From NCBI GenBank assembly GCA_036674765.1, contig JARVKI010000001.1:1082264-1146263 (forward strand): DNA of 64,000 nt, in the 5' to 3' direction. Below, one piece after another: positions 45,340-55,613 of this stretch; positions within the stretch are counted from its first letter, which is position 1, and every line of letters begins with the position of its first letter. The DNA is from Seiridium cupressi (lineage: Eukaryota; Ascomycota; Sordariomycetes; Amphisphaeriales; Sporocadaceae). The notes beneath the pieces were generated by a model, which made no database searches, had not been told where the DNA came from, and was given only the letters and a program-made list of their open reading frames with translations. A program made the translations under genes and the position numbers.

Positions 45340-45915
45340 ATGGCTCGCTTTCGCTCTATTTCCATTGCTAAGCGCAGGGGCAACAGATCAGAAACACCAG
45401 ATACTATTTACACAATGTCGTCTACATCCACCGCGGCTAGCAGCCACCGCAGGCTCTCCAGCCGGGACTATGACACCGGCTTTCCAGACCTACCAAGGAC
45501 GACGACATGGAGGCATCCTGATGCAAACACATCACCAAACGCATGCATCTCGGCAGAGGACATTGATCCAGCCAAGGCTCTCCACCGGCATCACCGGCAT
45601 TTTTTATCCCACAAATACAAACGCACGACGAGCCACGGTTTTATTACAATCGAGATGGAGCAGGACTACCTCAAATCACAGGAGGCATTCGACGCAGCTG
45701 ACAGTGCCATTGACCTGGACGACGGTAGAGCACTTGTTGTGGGCGATGGCAACGCTAGACCGTCAAAAGACGGTACAGACAGCATAGATCGCGCGGATGG
45801 ATCCTTGAAGGGCCGCCACTCCCCGACCAGCCCGACGGATTCGCAGTTCGAGCAGAAAGGCGACTCGCCGCGAAAGAGAAGCCTGTTTCAGCGAATGCGC
45901 CATCATAAACACTAA
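45340..45915 (+). CDS. Basic His/Ser/Arg-rich orphan protein
   Basis: Single exon, 191 aa, starting at the ATG at 45340 (MARFRSISIAKRRGN) in good context (TAAAATGG). No domain recognised. The N-terminus is basic, a His-rich patch (LHRHHRHFLSHKYKR) lies near residue 90, and an acidic stretch (about 105-130, QEAFDAADSAIDLDDGRAL) follows. The tail is Ser/Pro-rich with SPTSPTDS and DSPRKRS, possible phosphosites, and ends MRHHKH. It is probably disordered. Similar short proteins occur widely in filamentous fungi, but I cannot name the family. Composition and start context favour a real gene, and its function is unknown. Confidence 0.6.
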   Translation: MARFRSISIAKRRGNRSETPDTIYTMSSTSTAASSHRRLSSRDYDTGFPDLPRTTTWRHPDANTSPNACISAEDIDPAKALHRHHRHFLSHKYKRTTSHGFITIEMEQDYLKSQEAFDAADSAIDLDDGRALVVGDGNARPSKDGTDSIDRADGSLKGRHSPTSPTDSQFEQKGDSPRKRSLFQRMRHHKH

Positions 45916-48195
45916 ATGCAACAACAGAAAGTGAAGACCTAGTCGGCCCTCCAAGCTCATCTGGTGAGGGTCATGACGAGGGAGTATGAGCGTTCTGCAT
46001 TTTTATCAATCGGCCTGAAAAATTGATCATAAGCGTGGAGTTTTGGGGTGATTTTCTTTTTCACTGGAGTTTCTGACAAGTTTACGAATTACGACAACCA
46101 TCCGTGGGAGAATGCCACCCAGTGGTTTCGACTGGTAGGGCGTAGACAGATATGGGGCTTTGAGCTTTTCATAAAAGCAGTCAACCCACACCAAGATGGG
46201 GTCTTGGGATGAGCAGAGTTATATCAACCAATCAAAACAAATACATAAGTGAACGTGATTGAGATTGTCTTCCTATATAGAGAGGATCAATTGTGACTTG
46301 TTCAGTGCCTTCCTTTCCCTGCTAATTTGTTGATTCGGTGAGCATATAGTATGCCGGAATAAACGATCGTAAAGAATCCTGGTTCTTTGATTGCAGAACC
46401 TTGTGGATAACTATTCACAGCAACTACGATTGCAAATCAGAGAACGAATTATATTAAAGCTTGGCACTCCGTTCAAATCATGGCTGAGATAGTATCGTTT
46501 TCACATCACATATTTTTTAGTAAGACAGCACGACAGGCGATGTATCAACGGTAAGAGAAGAGCCTCGACTGAATTGAGAGACTCACTTGCAGTCTGGACA
46601 GGGGAGGCTGAGGTGCTACACATGTGGCGTAGGCAGCACCTCTGAGTATCCGGCGGTATATGATTAGAGGCAAAATTCTTCCACCCATCGATGTCAATAC
46701 CGGATAGTCTCTATACTTGCCACTGGCTGATTCGATGTTGGATGAAGGCAAATAGATTCACGGCGAAGAACCAGTTCGAAATGATTGGCTGGCAGAAACT
46801 TGGCAGACTATATCACGTCTAAAGGGTTGGCGAGTCTATGCCTATTCGGCCAGGCTAGGCTCCATGCTTGATACGATACTGTACTTCAAGAGACAGCGTT
46901 GCCTGCCATGCGCCACAGCAGGTTACGAAATCATGATGTCTTGGCAACCTAACAGCGCTAGGATTTTCAGATTCGAATTGCGGCGCCATCCGAAGAGTAC
47001 GTGAGTACGTGCCTGGTGAGGCCGTCGAATAGTGTTCGGAAGGGTCTCGACTTCTGACAAACAGGCGCCCTCCAAAGATCGACCACGCGTTTGCGCAAAC
47101 CTTGGCAGGCAGTGCAACGAGCCCAGTCGAGCTGAACTTTGACGAATCACGGCAGTGCAGAGAGACACGCCACAGATCACCACATGCGCACAGCCACTGC
47201 GCCACATGGGGTGACGTCAGGCTCTGCGGTGCGATGTCTCCACTTGTTTAAATGCTTGTGACGTAAATGGTTCGATTGGCTGGGTAAGGTTGGGAGTATG
47301 TACCAGCACTGATGCAGTGCGCTGCGACCACTATCCGGAATTCGGCATCATGAAGGGACCCTGGGCAAAAGAAAGGTCGAGGCCGCCAATGCTTGGAATC
47401 AGTGACCGGGTCTTGTTACGAATTCAGTGTGTTTCTTTTTTCCTTTTTTTTTTCTTGCAGACGGGGGATCAGCTTGTGCCAGGTGCTTGTGTAACCGGGA
47501 GCGGCGGGGAGCTACAGTACGAGCGATGGGTGGAAACCCGCCAGGCACGGAAGAACAGGGCTGCCAAGATTACTGTGCTGCGACAAGACCAGGATGTGAT
47601 GGTCCTGCCGTTTAAGCTTGTCTGCTTGTGAACGAGTGGGAACAGTAGTCGTCTTTTTTGCTGTGCCCGGACAGCTTCAGAATTGCCGGCTTTTCCTTGG
47701 GGCCGCGCAGGAAATCGGAAATCTTGGAAATTTGACATGGGGCTGCGTCCGGGCCGGGCGCCTGACTGCCTCTGTAACTCGTGGATGTATGACGCAGTTA
47801 CGCCGTTGGCTGGTTGCTGGGTGCTGGGTGCTGGGCGCTGGGCGCTGGGTTTGCGCAGTTCGGTCCCTCGTGCTTGGTCCTGTGCCTTGGCCATTGGGTG
47901 AATCGTCATTGTTCGGCTTGCCTTAGCTTAGCAAGTTCCACCCCAGAGTGCCGTTTCTGGCATTAACATGCACTGGGCCGGAGCAGGCATGCAAGGCAAG
48001 TCGAGAGGTTGGTATTTATTCACCTCCATTCCCGCCTTCTCTGACTTTGATTTCCTACTCCCCCAACCAACTACACACACAAAACCAACCCACTTTGCGA
48101 AAGACCAAGCATTTCTTTCTCGAACTCTACATCTTCGTCGATAGACCAGACTCGCTTCTCACAACAAACAAATAAACAAACAAACAACCGCCAAC
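45916..48195. other. Intergenic and PMP3 promoter
   Basis: About 2.3 kb with no supportable gene. It includes a T-rich tract near 47438-47455, the G-rich heptamer repeat at 47816-47850 and, just before PMP3, a C/A-rich leader ending in AAAC/AAAT repeats (about 48163-48190). Confidence 0.5.
47816..47850 (+). repeat. Five tandem GCTGGGY heptamers (G-quadruplex-capable)
   Basis: GCTGGGT, GCTGGGT, GCTGGGC, GCTGGGC and GCTGGGT lie back to back. The five GGG runs are spaced by four bases, matching the G3N4 quadruplex pattern on the plus strand, about 350 bp upstream of PMP3. Confidence 0.75.
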
Positions 48196-48438
48196 ATGCC
48201 TTTCACCGGAAGCGATATCTTCAAGATCATTCTTGCCGTCATCCTGCCGCCCGTCGGTGTCTTCTTGGAGAGAGGATGCGGTGCTGATTTCTGCATCAAC
48301 GTCCTGTTGACCATCTTGGGTTACATCCCCGGTATCATCCACGCTCTGTACGTCACCTCCCAGTCTCGGCAATACCATAACAAGTCTCTACGATCCCGAC
48401 TCTAACAACTCTCTAGGTACATCATCCTGAAGTATTAA
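48196..48438 (+). CDS. PMP3: Plasma membrane proteolipid 3 (PMP3/UPF0057)
   Basis: Two exons, 48196-48347 and 48417-48438, giving 57 aa; the intron is 69 bp (GTACGT...CTCTAG). Pmp3 is a tiny two-helix proteolipid of the plasma membrane that affects membrane potential and tolerance to salt and cations. Helix 1 is IILAVILPPVGVFLERGCGAD and helix 2 is FCINVLLTILGYIPGIIHAL. Splicing adds YIILKY, the family's conserved end. Without the splice the frame runs into an atypical basic tail, so splicing is well supported. Stress-induced transcription is known for relatives; no specific element was identified here. Confidence 0.94.
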
Positions 48439-49122
48439 GCGACTATGCCGTTTGTATAGGCCCCACGACGAGGAGCATGCGTTGTCAGCGGTCATAACTC
48501 GCCCAAGTGCGGGTAGCTGCGGGCGCTCACTGCCAGCAATAATAAACTCGACTTGGCGCTCGGCACCCTACGAGCGGGGCTCGCATGTCACCCGCATCAG
48601 CCGGTCACAACACGTCACTACGCAGATACCAAATGATTTTCTTTGTTCTCCGCAAGCATGGGATGGTATAGGAGCTTGAATATTTGTGCATTGCATGCAC
48701 CAGATATGGATTTTGATTTTGATGATTCCCCTGGGTGTCGCGAGAGGGCTGCGCAGGAGCAATTGGCTCCTAGAATTGTATCATAGCATTAACGCTGATC
48801 GCGGCCGTAATGATGATGAACCTCGATACCCCGAATACCAGTGGTCCTCTCTATATTCGTTCCCGTGACAAATCGTCGATTATGAATGCTCAGTTTCAGT
48901 TGTAAAACCAGTGTATATCACAACATGTACAGGTCAAGAAAAGTTTCAATTGCCACCCCTAGGTTGTCAGTGTGATACTGTCGTCAGAAGTCCGCCATTG
49001 GTGAAAGAGTGTCGTCGCATCAAGTGTTTTACGTGCACGAGTACAATATATTACATTTGTACATGCTCTTCCATGTTGGTAGCATGGTAGTCTAAATAGT
49101 ATACAATATTCTGAGCTTCATC
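48439..49122. other. Intergenic between convergent genes
   Basis: 3' flanks of PMP3 and RSM24. No gene seen. Confidence 0.5.
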
Positions 49123-50509
49123 TTAAGCAAATCGTTTCTGCCTGGACTGACCCGGTTTGCCCGGGGACAGGCTTGGCGCTCGAACGTGTGCTGGCATCGT
49201 GACTAATTCAGGCGTCTTGAAGTGATTCTCAATCACTTGGGCGCCATCGACGAGTGAGCCGGCATCCTCCCGGGCCTGGTCGAGCAGCAGCGAATTCTGT
49301 CTGTAGTTCTCAAGCTGCTGTACACGCTCCTCCGTCAAATACCAGCCCTTAGGATACTTGGGCTTTGCCTTAGCCTGGTGATGCCTCGTGTCTAGGGGAA
49401 CGTCCTCGAAAGTGTCGGTAGTGTCCTGTGGAGAAGCTATCATTAGTATACAATACTAGAGGCCGATGAGGGGGAAAGGGCCTTTTTGCTACTGACCTTT
49501 GCTTCTGCGATCAGCTTGTTGATAAGATCGCCAAGATACCTCTTGTTCTGTGCCTGGTGGTCAAACTGCTCGCAGCTCATCTTGGCAATGCCTGTCTCTG
49601 GGTTCCAGCGAACGCCGAGAAGCTTCTTGAGCTTCAATGCTTGCGCGCCGTTCAATGGCAGATCTTTCGTCGAGAACTCAACTACCACCTTGCTTTGCGC
49701 CGGGTGGTTCTCTCCCATGTACGTTGTGTATCGAAACCGTAGGCATTCCTCTTTCGTAGGGGCTTCGAAAGGTCGCGCCAACTCTGCAATACCAGCATCA
49801 GCAAATTGATCGGGCGCAGAGACTCCAACATTTACTCACTTGATAACAACGGCATCTGCCATGCTGCAATGCGAGCATACTCTCTGTACTCTCGATGCTC
49901 CTCGAGCTTTCCATGAGCTATACTCATGATGTCCTCGTCGCTGAAGTCGTCTTCATCGATATCCTCGGTGAGATAATCCTGATCCTGCTCGTCCTCTCCC
50001 CAGAATGACCGCTTGTGAACGCGCACCGGCTTTTGAACCTGCGTGGCCACTGCGTCCAGCTTGTTGAAGGCAAGGTCCAGCTCCTGGAAAGCTCGATCCT
50101 CTTCTTGGGACAGACTCGGGGTGCTGGCGAGATAATCTTCCAGACGCTCTGCTTCGGCCGCAGTACTTTCTGCCGAAGGCCGGTCAGCCCACCGCGCTGG
50201 GAAACTTATTTTCTTGTTGTCCGCGTATGATAACATCGCCCGAAAGGCCTCCTTCTCGTCCTCGGTCATACCCTCCTGGAGACCAAGGACGACCTTGTCG
50301 GACCTCTGGTTCCTCTGGGGGCCTCGCCTGGTGGGGGCTGCGTCAGAGCTTGCAGCCTGGCTGGGCGGCTCGTTGTCGTCGGAACGCCATGCTCGGCTCG
50401 AAGAAAAGGGTCGTCTCGAATGCACATACTGCGCTGCTATCCTCCGCGAGGCCGGCGTCCGGTTGCAGGCCCGCGCACACAGCCTCAACGACTGTACGGC
50501 GGCGACCAT
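49123..50509 (-). CDS. RSM24: Mitochondrial small-subunit ribosomal protein mS35 (Rsm24)
   Basis: Three exons: 49840-50509, 49497-49783 and 49123-49425, giving 419 aa; introns are 56 and 71 bp. It is a component of the mitochondrial 37S ribosomal subunit. The N-terminus is basic and Ser/Ala/Arg-rich (LRLCARACNRTPASRRIAAQ, then SRRPFSSSRAWRS), a typical matrix-targeting sequence. The family core crosses the first splice: MPLLSSKLARPFEAPTKEEC, then RFRYTTYMGENHPA, VVVEFSTKDLPL, LLGVRWNPETG and KMSCEQFDHQAQNKRYLGDL. The last exon contains PKYPKGWYLTEERVQQLE. Starting at the ATG at 50509 removes an upstream frame that lacks an ATG. It shares a 373 bp divergent promoter with ALG13. Confidence 0.88.
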
Positions 50510-50882
50510 GGCTGTCAATGGCTCATAGAACTGTTGGCACTCCTTGACGATCGGGGCGCGTTGACTTGTATCGCAGCTTGCGGTATCTTGGATAAATTTC
50601 AGCGGCAGGAGAAAGTCCGGGATCCGAGCCCAGACATGCAGCTGGAGCTCAGTTGACTTGGCCAATTGGAGAATGGCCCAATCAGCCCCGGCTTTGGGCT
50701 TTGGGCATTGCAGATTTCATTGACCAATCGAACGCGCTCTTGGTGCTTGCTTTTTTCCACAATTCGACTTTCGTTTCCTGCCAATAAACACACAAGCAGC
50801 TGCACCGCCACAATTCTGAGCATCTCCCAAGACCGAGACAGCGCTCAAGCCACAGCACCCCAGTGCTGCAACTGGCCTGAAG
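50510..50882. promoter_or_regulatory. Bidirectional RSM24/ALG13 promoter with four CCAAT boxes
   Basis: Only 373 bp separate the two start codons. CCAAT occurs in the plus orientation at 50662-50666, 50678-50682, 50724-50728 and 50781-50785, four times in 124 bp. CCAAT is the binding site of the fungal HAP/CBC complex, a known regulator of respiratory and mitochondrial genes. Use by this complex is inference. Confidence 0.6.
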
Positions 50883-52297
50883 ATGGTAAGTAAGGTAGGA
50901 GGTACATTTACTTTACAAGAGCTTCACGGCCCTTCACCTTCTGGTTTTGTCCTTTTCCGCATCCAGAACAACCAAACACTCTATCCACTGTAGGGTGTCC
51001 AAATTTCCCTGCAGCTTGTCTTTCAATGCAAGCTAATCCCAGGATTCATCACTGCCACCTTTCCCCACGGTACCTGTACCGATCTAATCCCATATATTAG
51101 GCCAACCCACCTGCGAGCCCACCATCGGAGGACGAGGAGTACAAGAAGCTCAAATCATTCTTCTCCGACGCCGTGGTAAACCCTGAGCCTGATCACATCT
51201 GCGCTATCAAAAATCCTTACGAGGACTCTGACGAGGAAGATAATCGCATCATGGCTGACCCCGCCGTCGCGGCTACTGAGCCTGACCATCGTCAACCCTT
51301 TCGAACCATGTTCGTGACCATTGGTTCCATTGCCTCGTTCAAGAGCCTCATTGAAGAGGTTCTTTCCGACAAGTTCCTGGAGACTCTAGCTGAAATGAAG
51401 TACAACCGTCTCATCATTCAATGCGGTCCGGATCTGGAGCTCTTTGAGCGAATCCGACCCCAGAAAGGTTTCGCCAGCCACTGGATCGACATCGTGGGGT
51501 TCGCCTACACTGATAAGATCAAGACTTACTACGAGAAATGCACCCCTTCCGCGGGTGGATGGGGTGGTGAGAGACGTGGCAGAGGCATCATTATGGCACA
51601 TGCTGGTATGTAATTTGTTTCTGACTGAGGGAAGAAGAAGGAGAAAAAAAAAAAAAAAAAAGAAACCCCCCCGATCCGACCTAACCTATTTCACAGGCGC
51701 CGGGACCATCTTGGAAGCTTTAGATGTTGACGCCAGAGTCATCGTGATTCCTAACACATCTCTGATGGATAACCACCAGCTGGAGCTCGCTGAAGAGCTG
51801 GACAAGCAAGGCTACCTGCTTCAGGGCCATCTTGGGTAGGTTGCCACCCATAACATATTCCCAGGCGAGTGCTTTGAATTTCTTTTGCTGACTACATTCC
51901 AAGCAAATTGCATGAGGATGTTGAGTGTATGGACAACTTTGAGCCTGAAAATTGGCCCCCCAAGCCCCCCAAGGAGTCAAAGTACCGGCATCTAGTTGAC
52001 ATCATCATGGACCTGTTTCCTTCCAAGCACATCCTTGAGGCATCCGAAGATGAGGTGCGCGAAATGCGTTTGGAGGATCAGATGTGGCGCGACATGCTCT
52101 CCGGCCAGCCCTTCCCTGACGGCGACCCTCGACATGAATTCCTCAATGGGCACACATCAGAGAAGAAGGAGAAAATGTACCACGAGTGGCGCAACAATTG
52201 GTACGCCAACGGGAAAATAGCTGATCAATTGGAGCTGGAACTGGATCGAGAACAGAAGGGTACAGTAGAGAAGACGGCCGAGGCTGGACGCAATTAG
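50883..52297 (+). CDS. ALG13: UDP-GlcNAc transferase subunit ALG13 with N- and C-terminal extensions
   Basis: Four exons: 50883-50885 (the ATG alone), 51101-51605, 51697-51835 and 51904-52297, giving 346 aa. Introns are 215, 91 and 68 bp. Alg13 is the catalytic subunit that, with membrane-bound Alg14, adds the second GlcNAc to dolichol-PP-GlcNAc on the cytosolic ER face. The GT28-type domain begins at residue 71 ([20 protein letters not shown]), includes RLIIQCG and [20 protein letters not shown], and then [17 protein letters not shown], the sugar-nucleotide site. Before it is an acidic extension of 70 residues ([20 protein letters not shown]). After it are about 75 charged residues ([15 protein letters not shown]...) not usual for yeast Alg13. 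The second intron holds A18 at 51644-51661. A start at Met71 would give a more typical length. Confidence 0.88.
51644..51661 (+). repeat. A18 homopolymer in an ALG13 intron
   Basis: Eighteen A bases within the intron 51606-51696. Likely variable in length. Confidence 0.8.
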
Positions 52298-53265
52298 GAG
52301 CCGCGATGTCTACCTCCTCTCACTGGCACTTCTCCCTACTCGTACTTGACAGGAAATCCTCAGCCACGATGGCCTAAAGAAGGCGAGAATGGAATTTTCC
52401 CCCGAGGACCCGAGATCTTGTGGACCGAGAAGGGCAGAAGGCTAAGAGGGACACTATGCGCGACGAGGATACGGAGACTTCCACACGTTTGTGGTTGGAC
52501 TGATTCCACACTATACACCTGGCATTGGCATCATGGGTGGTCTAGAGGGGTCATGCGGTGATCAACTCTGTTTCGAGCCTCAATATGGGCTAATTTGATG
52601 ACGTGGACATAGGGATACTGGAGTTTCGGCGTTCGGATATAGGATGATACCCCTTCTCGTGAAGATGCCCGCTTTTCGCCGAATTAAGCTCCAATTTCAT
52701 GAGTCTCTAAGCAATGCGTACATACCAGATACTAGGTATGCGGACATACGTCTAAGTGTTTGATTTGGGACTAAGACATAAAACGTTCCTCGACAACCGG
52801 CCTAGGTTCATCCACTCTTGTGGCCACCATTGATATTCAGATTTAGTTGAGTATAGACAAATACCTCCCCAACTCAGGTCACAGAACAAAGGAAATAGGG
52901 GGTATTTCCCGCAGCCCATGGCAGAGATATGTTGATTTTTTGACCATGTTTCCGTTGATAAATTCATGTTGGGCAGATTTGGACAAGCCCAAACGACGGA
53001 CGTCGCGAGAGGCGGTCTTGCACTACGGTGAGATCAGGCTCCAATCTATGCCCCGCAGTGCCGTCGTCCCCTGCTGCCGGGCCACTGCGGGATGCCCCTC
53101 CAGAGTAAACATCCCCTCCTAGGTAACCAACTTCCCAGCTACATTGCAAGGTGTTATGGGCAGGCTTCCACACTCCACACCTCTATATTAATGTGCTTGG
53201 TCTCTTCCGAACCCGAGGGCTCTAGCAGACAATACCAGCTCCCATCGTACTGAGAACACGGAAAA
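52298..53265. other. Intergenic, ALG13 3' flank and AIP1 promoter
   Basis: No supportable gene. Short frames on both strands lack motifs. Confidence 0.5.
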
Positions 53266-55176
53266 ATGTCCATCACGATCGAGAAGATCCTCGCGGCGAA
53301 CCCTGCGACGTCGCGGGGTCAGCCCACACAGCTCTCTACCGATCCCAAGGGCGAGAGGATAGCGTATGCTGTAAGTCGCTGTCACCGACCAACTCACCCC
53401 CCGAGTCTCACATTTCCATACACTTTGTTTAGTACAGGCCCTGACCCTATCTCATAGTCTGGCAAGTCCATCTTCCTCCGCTCCATCGACAACCCCACCG
53501 ACTGCAAGCAGTACACAGGCCACACGACCGCCACGACGGTCGCCAAGTTCTCGCCCTCGGGATTCTATGTAGCCTCGGGCGATGTGGCCGGCACCGTGCG
53601 CGTTTGGGACGCCGTCGAGGCCGTCAACACCAAGGGCGAGTACCACATTATCTCGGGCCGCATCAACGACATTGCCTGGGACGGTGACAGCCAGCGTATC
53701 ATTGCCGTGGGTGACGGCCGTGAGCGGTTCGGCCACTGTATCACCGCCGACTCGGGCAACAGCGTCGGCGAGGTCTCGGGACACAGCAAGGTCATCAATG
53801 CCGTAGCCATCAGGGGCATGCGACCCCTGAGGGCCGCCACCGTCAGTGATGACATGGCCATGTGCTTTCTGCATGGCGCACCATTCAAGTTCAACAGCAA
53901 GCAGAGCGGGATTCACAAGGGGTTCGTGTTCGGGGCACAGTTTTCCCCTGACGGAAACCATCTGGTCACGGTGGGTGCGGATAAAAAGATTCAGCTATAC
54001 GACGGCAAGACAGGCGAGCCGACCACCGCTTTTGGCGAGGGTGAGCACACAGGCAGCATATTTGCTGTCAGCTGGAGCAAGGACAGCAAGAAGCTTGCAA
54101 CGGCAAGTGCAGACCAGACGGTGAAGGTCTGGGATGTTGAGGCCGGCAAGGCGACGCAGACATGGAAGCTAGGCGAGGGCACCAGTGTGGCGGATCAGCA
54201 GGTCGGCATCGTGTGGCCACACGGCCGCAGCGATGGCCTGATCATTAGTCTGAATCTGAATGGAGACCTGACATATCTACACGAAGGCGAGTCGGAGCCT
54301 GTCAAGGTGGTCCAGGGCCACAATAAGGGTATTACGGCAATGAGCGCAGACTCCAGTGGGAAGGGCGCCAAGCTTTACACTGGCAGTTTTGACGGCCGCG
54401 TACTGGACTGGCATGTTTCGTCAGGAGTCGGTTCAGTTGTAGACGGTCAAAGTCACACGAACCAAGTTAGCCAAATCGCGTCAAGCTCGGGCAGAGGATA
54501 CAGTGTCGGCTGGGACGATACTTTACGAATCATTGACGAGTCGGCGAGCACCTTTGCTGGTGAGACTCTGAAGCTCTCCGGACAACCGAAGGGTGTTGCC
54601 TCCTCAGAAGGCCGTACCTATGTTGCAACTGTATCAGGGGTGGAAGTTTACGTTAAAGATTCCCTGGCCGGCAAGCTTGATATCTCCGATGCGCAACCTA
54701 CGTCTATCTCGGCCCACGGTTCGCTGGTAGCAGTCGGTCTCAGCAACAATGCTGTCCGTATTTACAAGGCCGACTCATCCAATAACCTCTCCCAAGCGGC
54801 CGAAGCCAAGAATAGCACCGCACAAATCTCGGCATTGGCTTTCTCCAAGGACGGCTCGCAGGTTGCTGCAGGCAACTCAGCCGGTAAGATCTTCGCATAC
54901 AAGACGTCGGATCTATCAGTCACAACGGACAGATGGTCAGCACATACCGCCAGAGTGACTAGCATCTCGTGGAACGAGGCCGGCACGCATGCCGTCAGCG
55001 GCGCACTTGATACCAATGTCTTCGTGTGGAGTCTGGCGAAGCCGGGAAGCAGAGTCAAGGCTCTGAACGCGCACAAGGACGGCGTCAACGCGGTTGCCTG
55101 GCTGTCTGGGGACAAGGTCGCCAGCACGGGCGGCGATGCGGCAGTCAAGATTTGGACAACAGTTGGTTTACAGTAG
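53266..55176 (+). CDS. AIP1: Actin-interacting protein 1 (WD40, cofilin cofactor)
   Basis: Two exons, 53266-53370 and 53458-55176, giving 607 aa; the intron is 87 bp (GTAAGT...CATAG) and joins in phase 0 (RIAYA-SGKSIFLRSI). Aip1 works with cofilin to disassemble and cap actin filaments at cortical patches. The protein is a double seven-bladed WD40 propeller of about the usual 610 residues. Visible units include VRVWDAVE, IQLYDGKTG, VKVWDVE, GHNKGITAM, FVWSLAKPG and VKIWTT at the extreme C-terminus. NIAWDGDSQR-like and FGHCITADSGNSVGE sequence is characteristic of AIP1. The ATG at 53266 has a strong context (AAAAATGTC). The gene is isolated, with no co-oriented partner nearby. Confidence 0.94.
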
Positions 55177-55613
55177 GCGATGGTGTTTGGGCGTATCAAA
55201 ATATTATATAAAAGACATTGCCATGGCAGTCGGCGACGGGACTATCGCACGGCTAAAGTAGATAATAGCATGCAATCGGCGAATAAAATTACATGCTGTC
55301 GGTCTGAATCCAGAAAGGGAAATTAACATATGACAACTACCACCTACCTACCTTGAGAATTGTGACCAGATCCTAGACTCCTACTTGTTAGTGATACTTT
55401 ACAGTGTGGCTTGGGGTGAATTAGGCTGTCCATCCTTACGGAACTCCAACTCAGAGTTCAATGGACTACCATTACGAGATTACAGCACACTGGTGCATTC
55501 TCGTTACGCTTGGGATCGTGTCATAGTCTTCTTTTCTTTCTTTTTTTCCCCGGAATCATGAAGCCAGCCCGGTGTCTTGTTGCACTCGTCACATCTCACT
55601 CGAGCTGACCCCC
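55177..55613. other. Convergent intergenic gap
   Basis: 3' flanks of AIP1 and the F-box-like gene. No gene seen. Confidence 0.5.
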
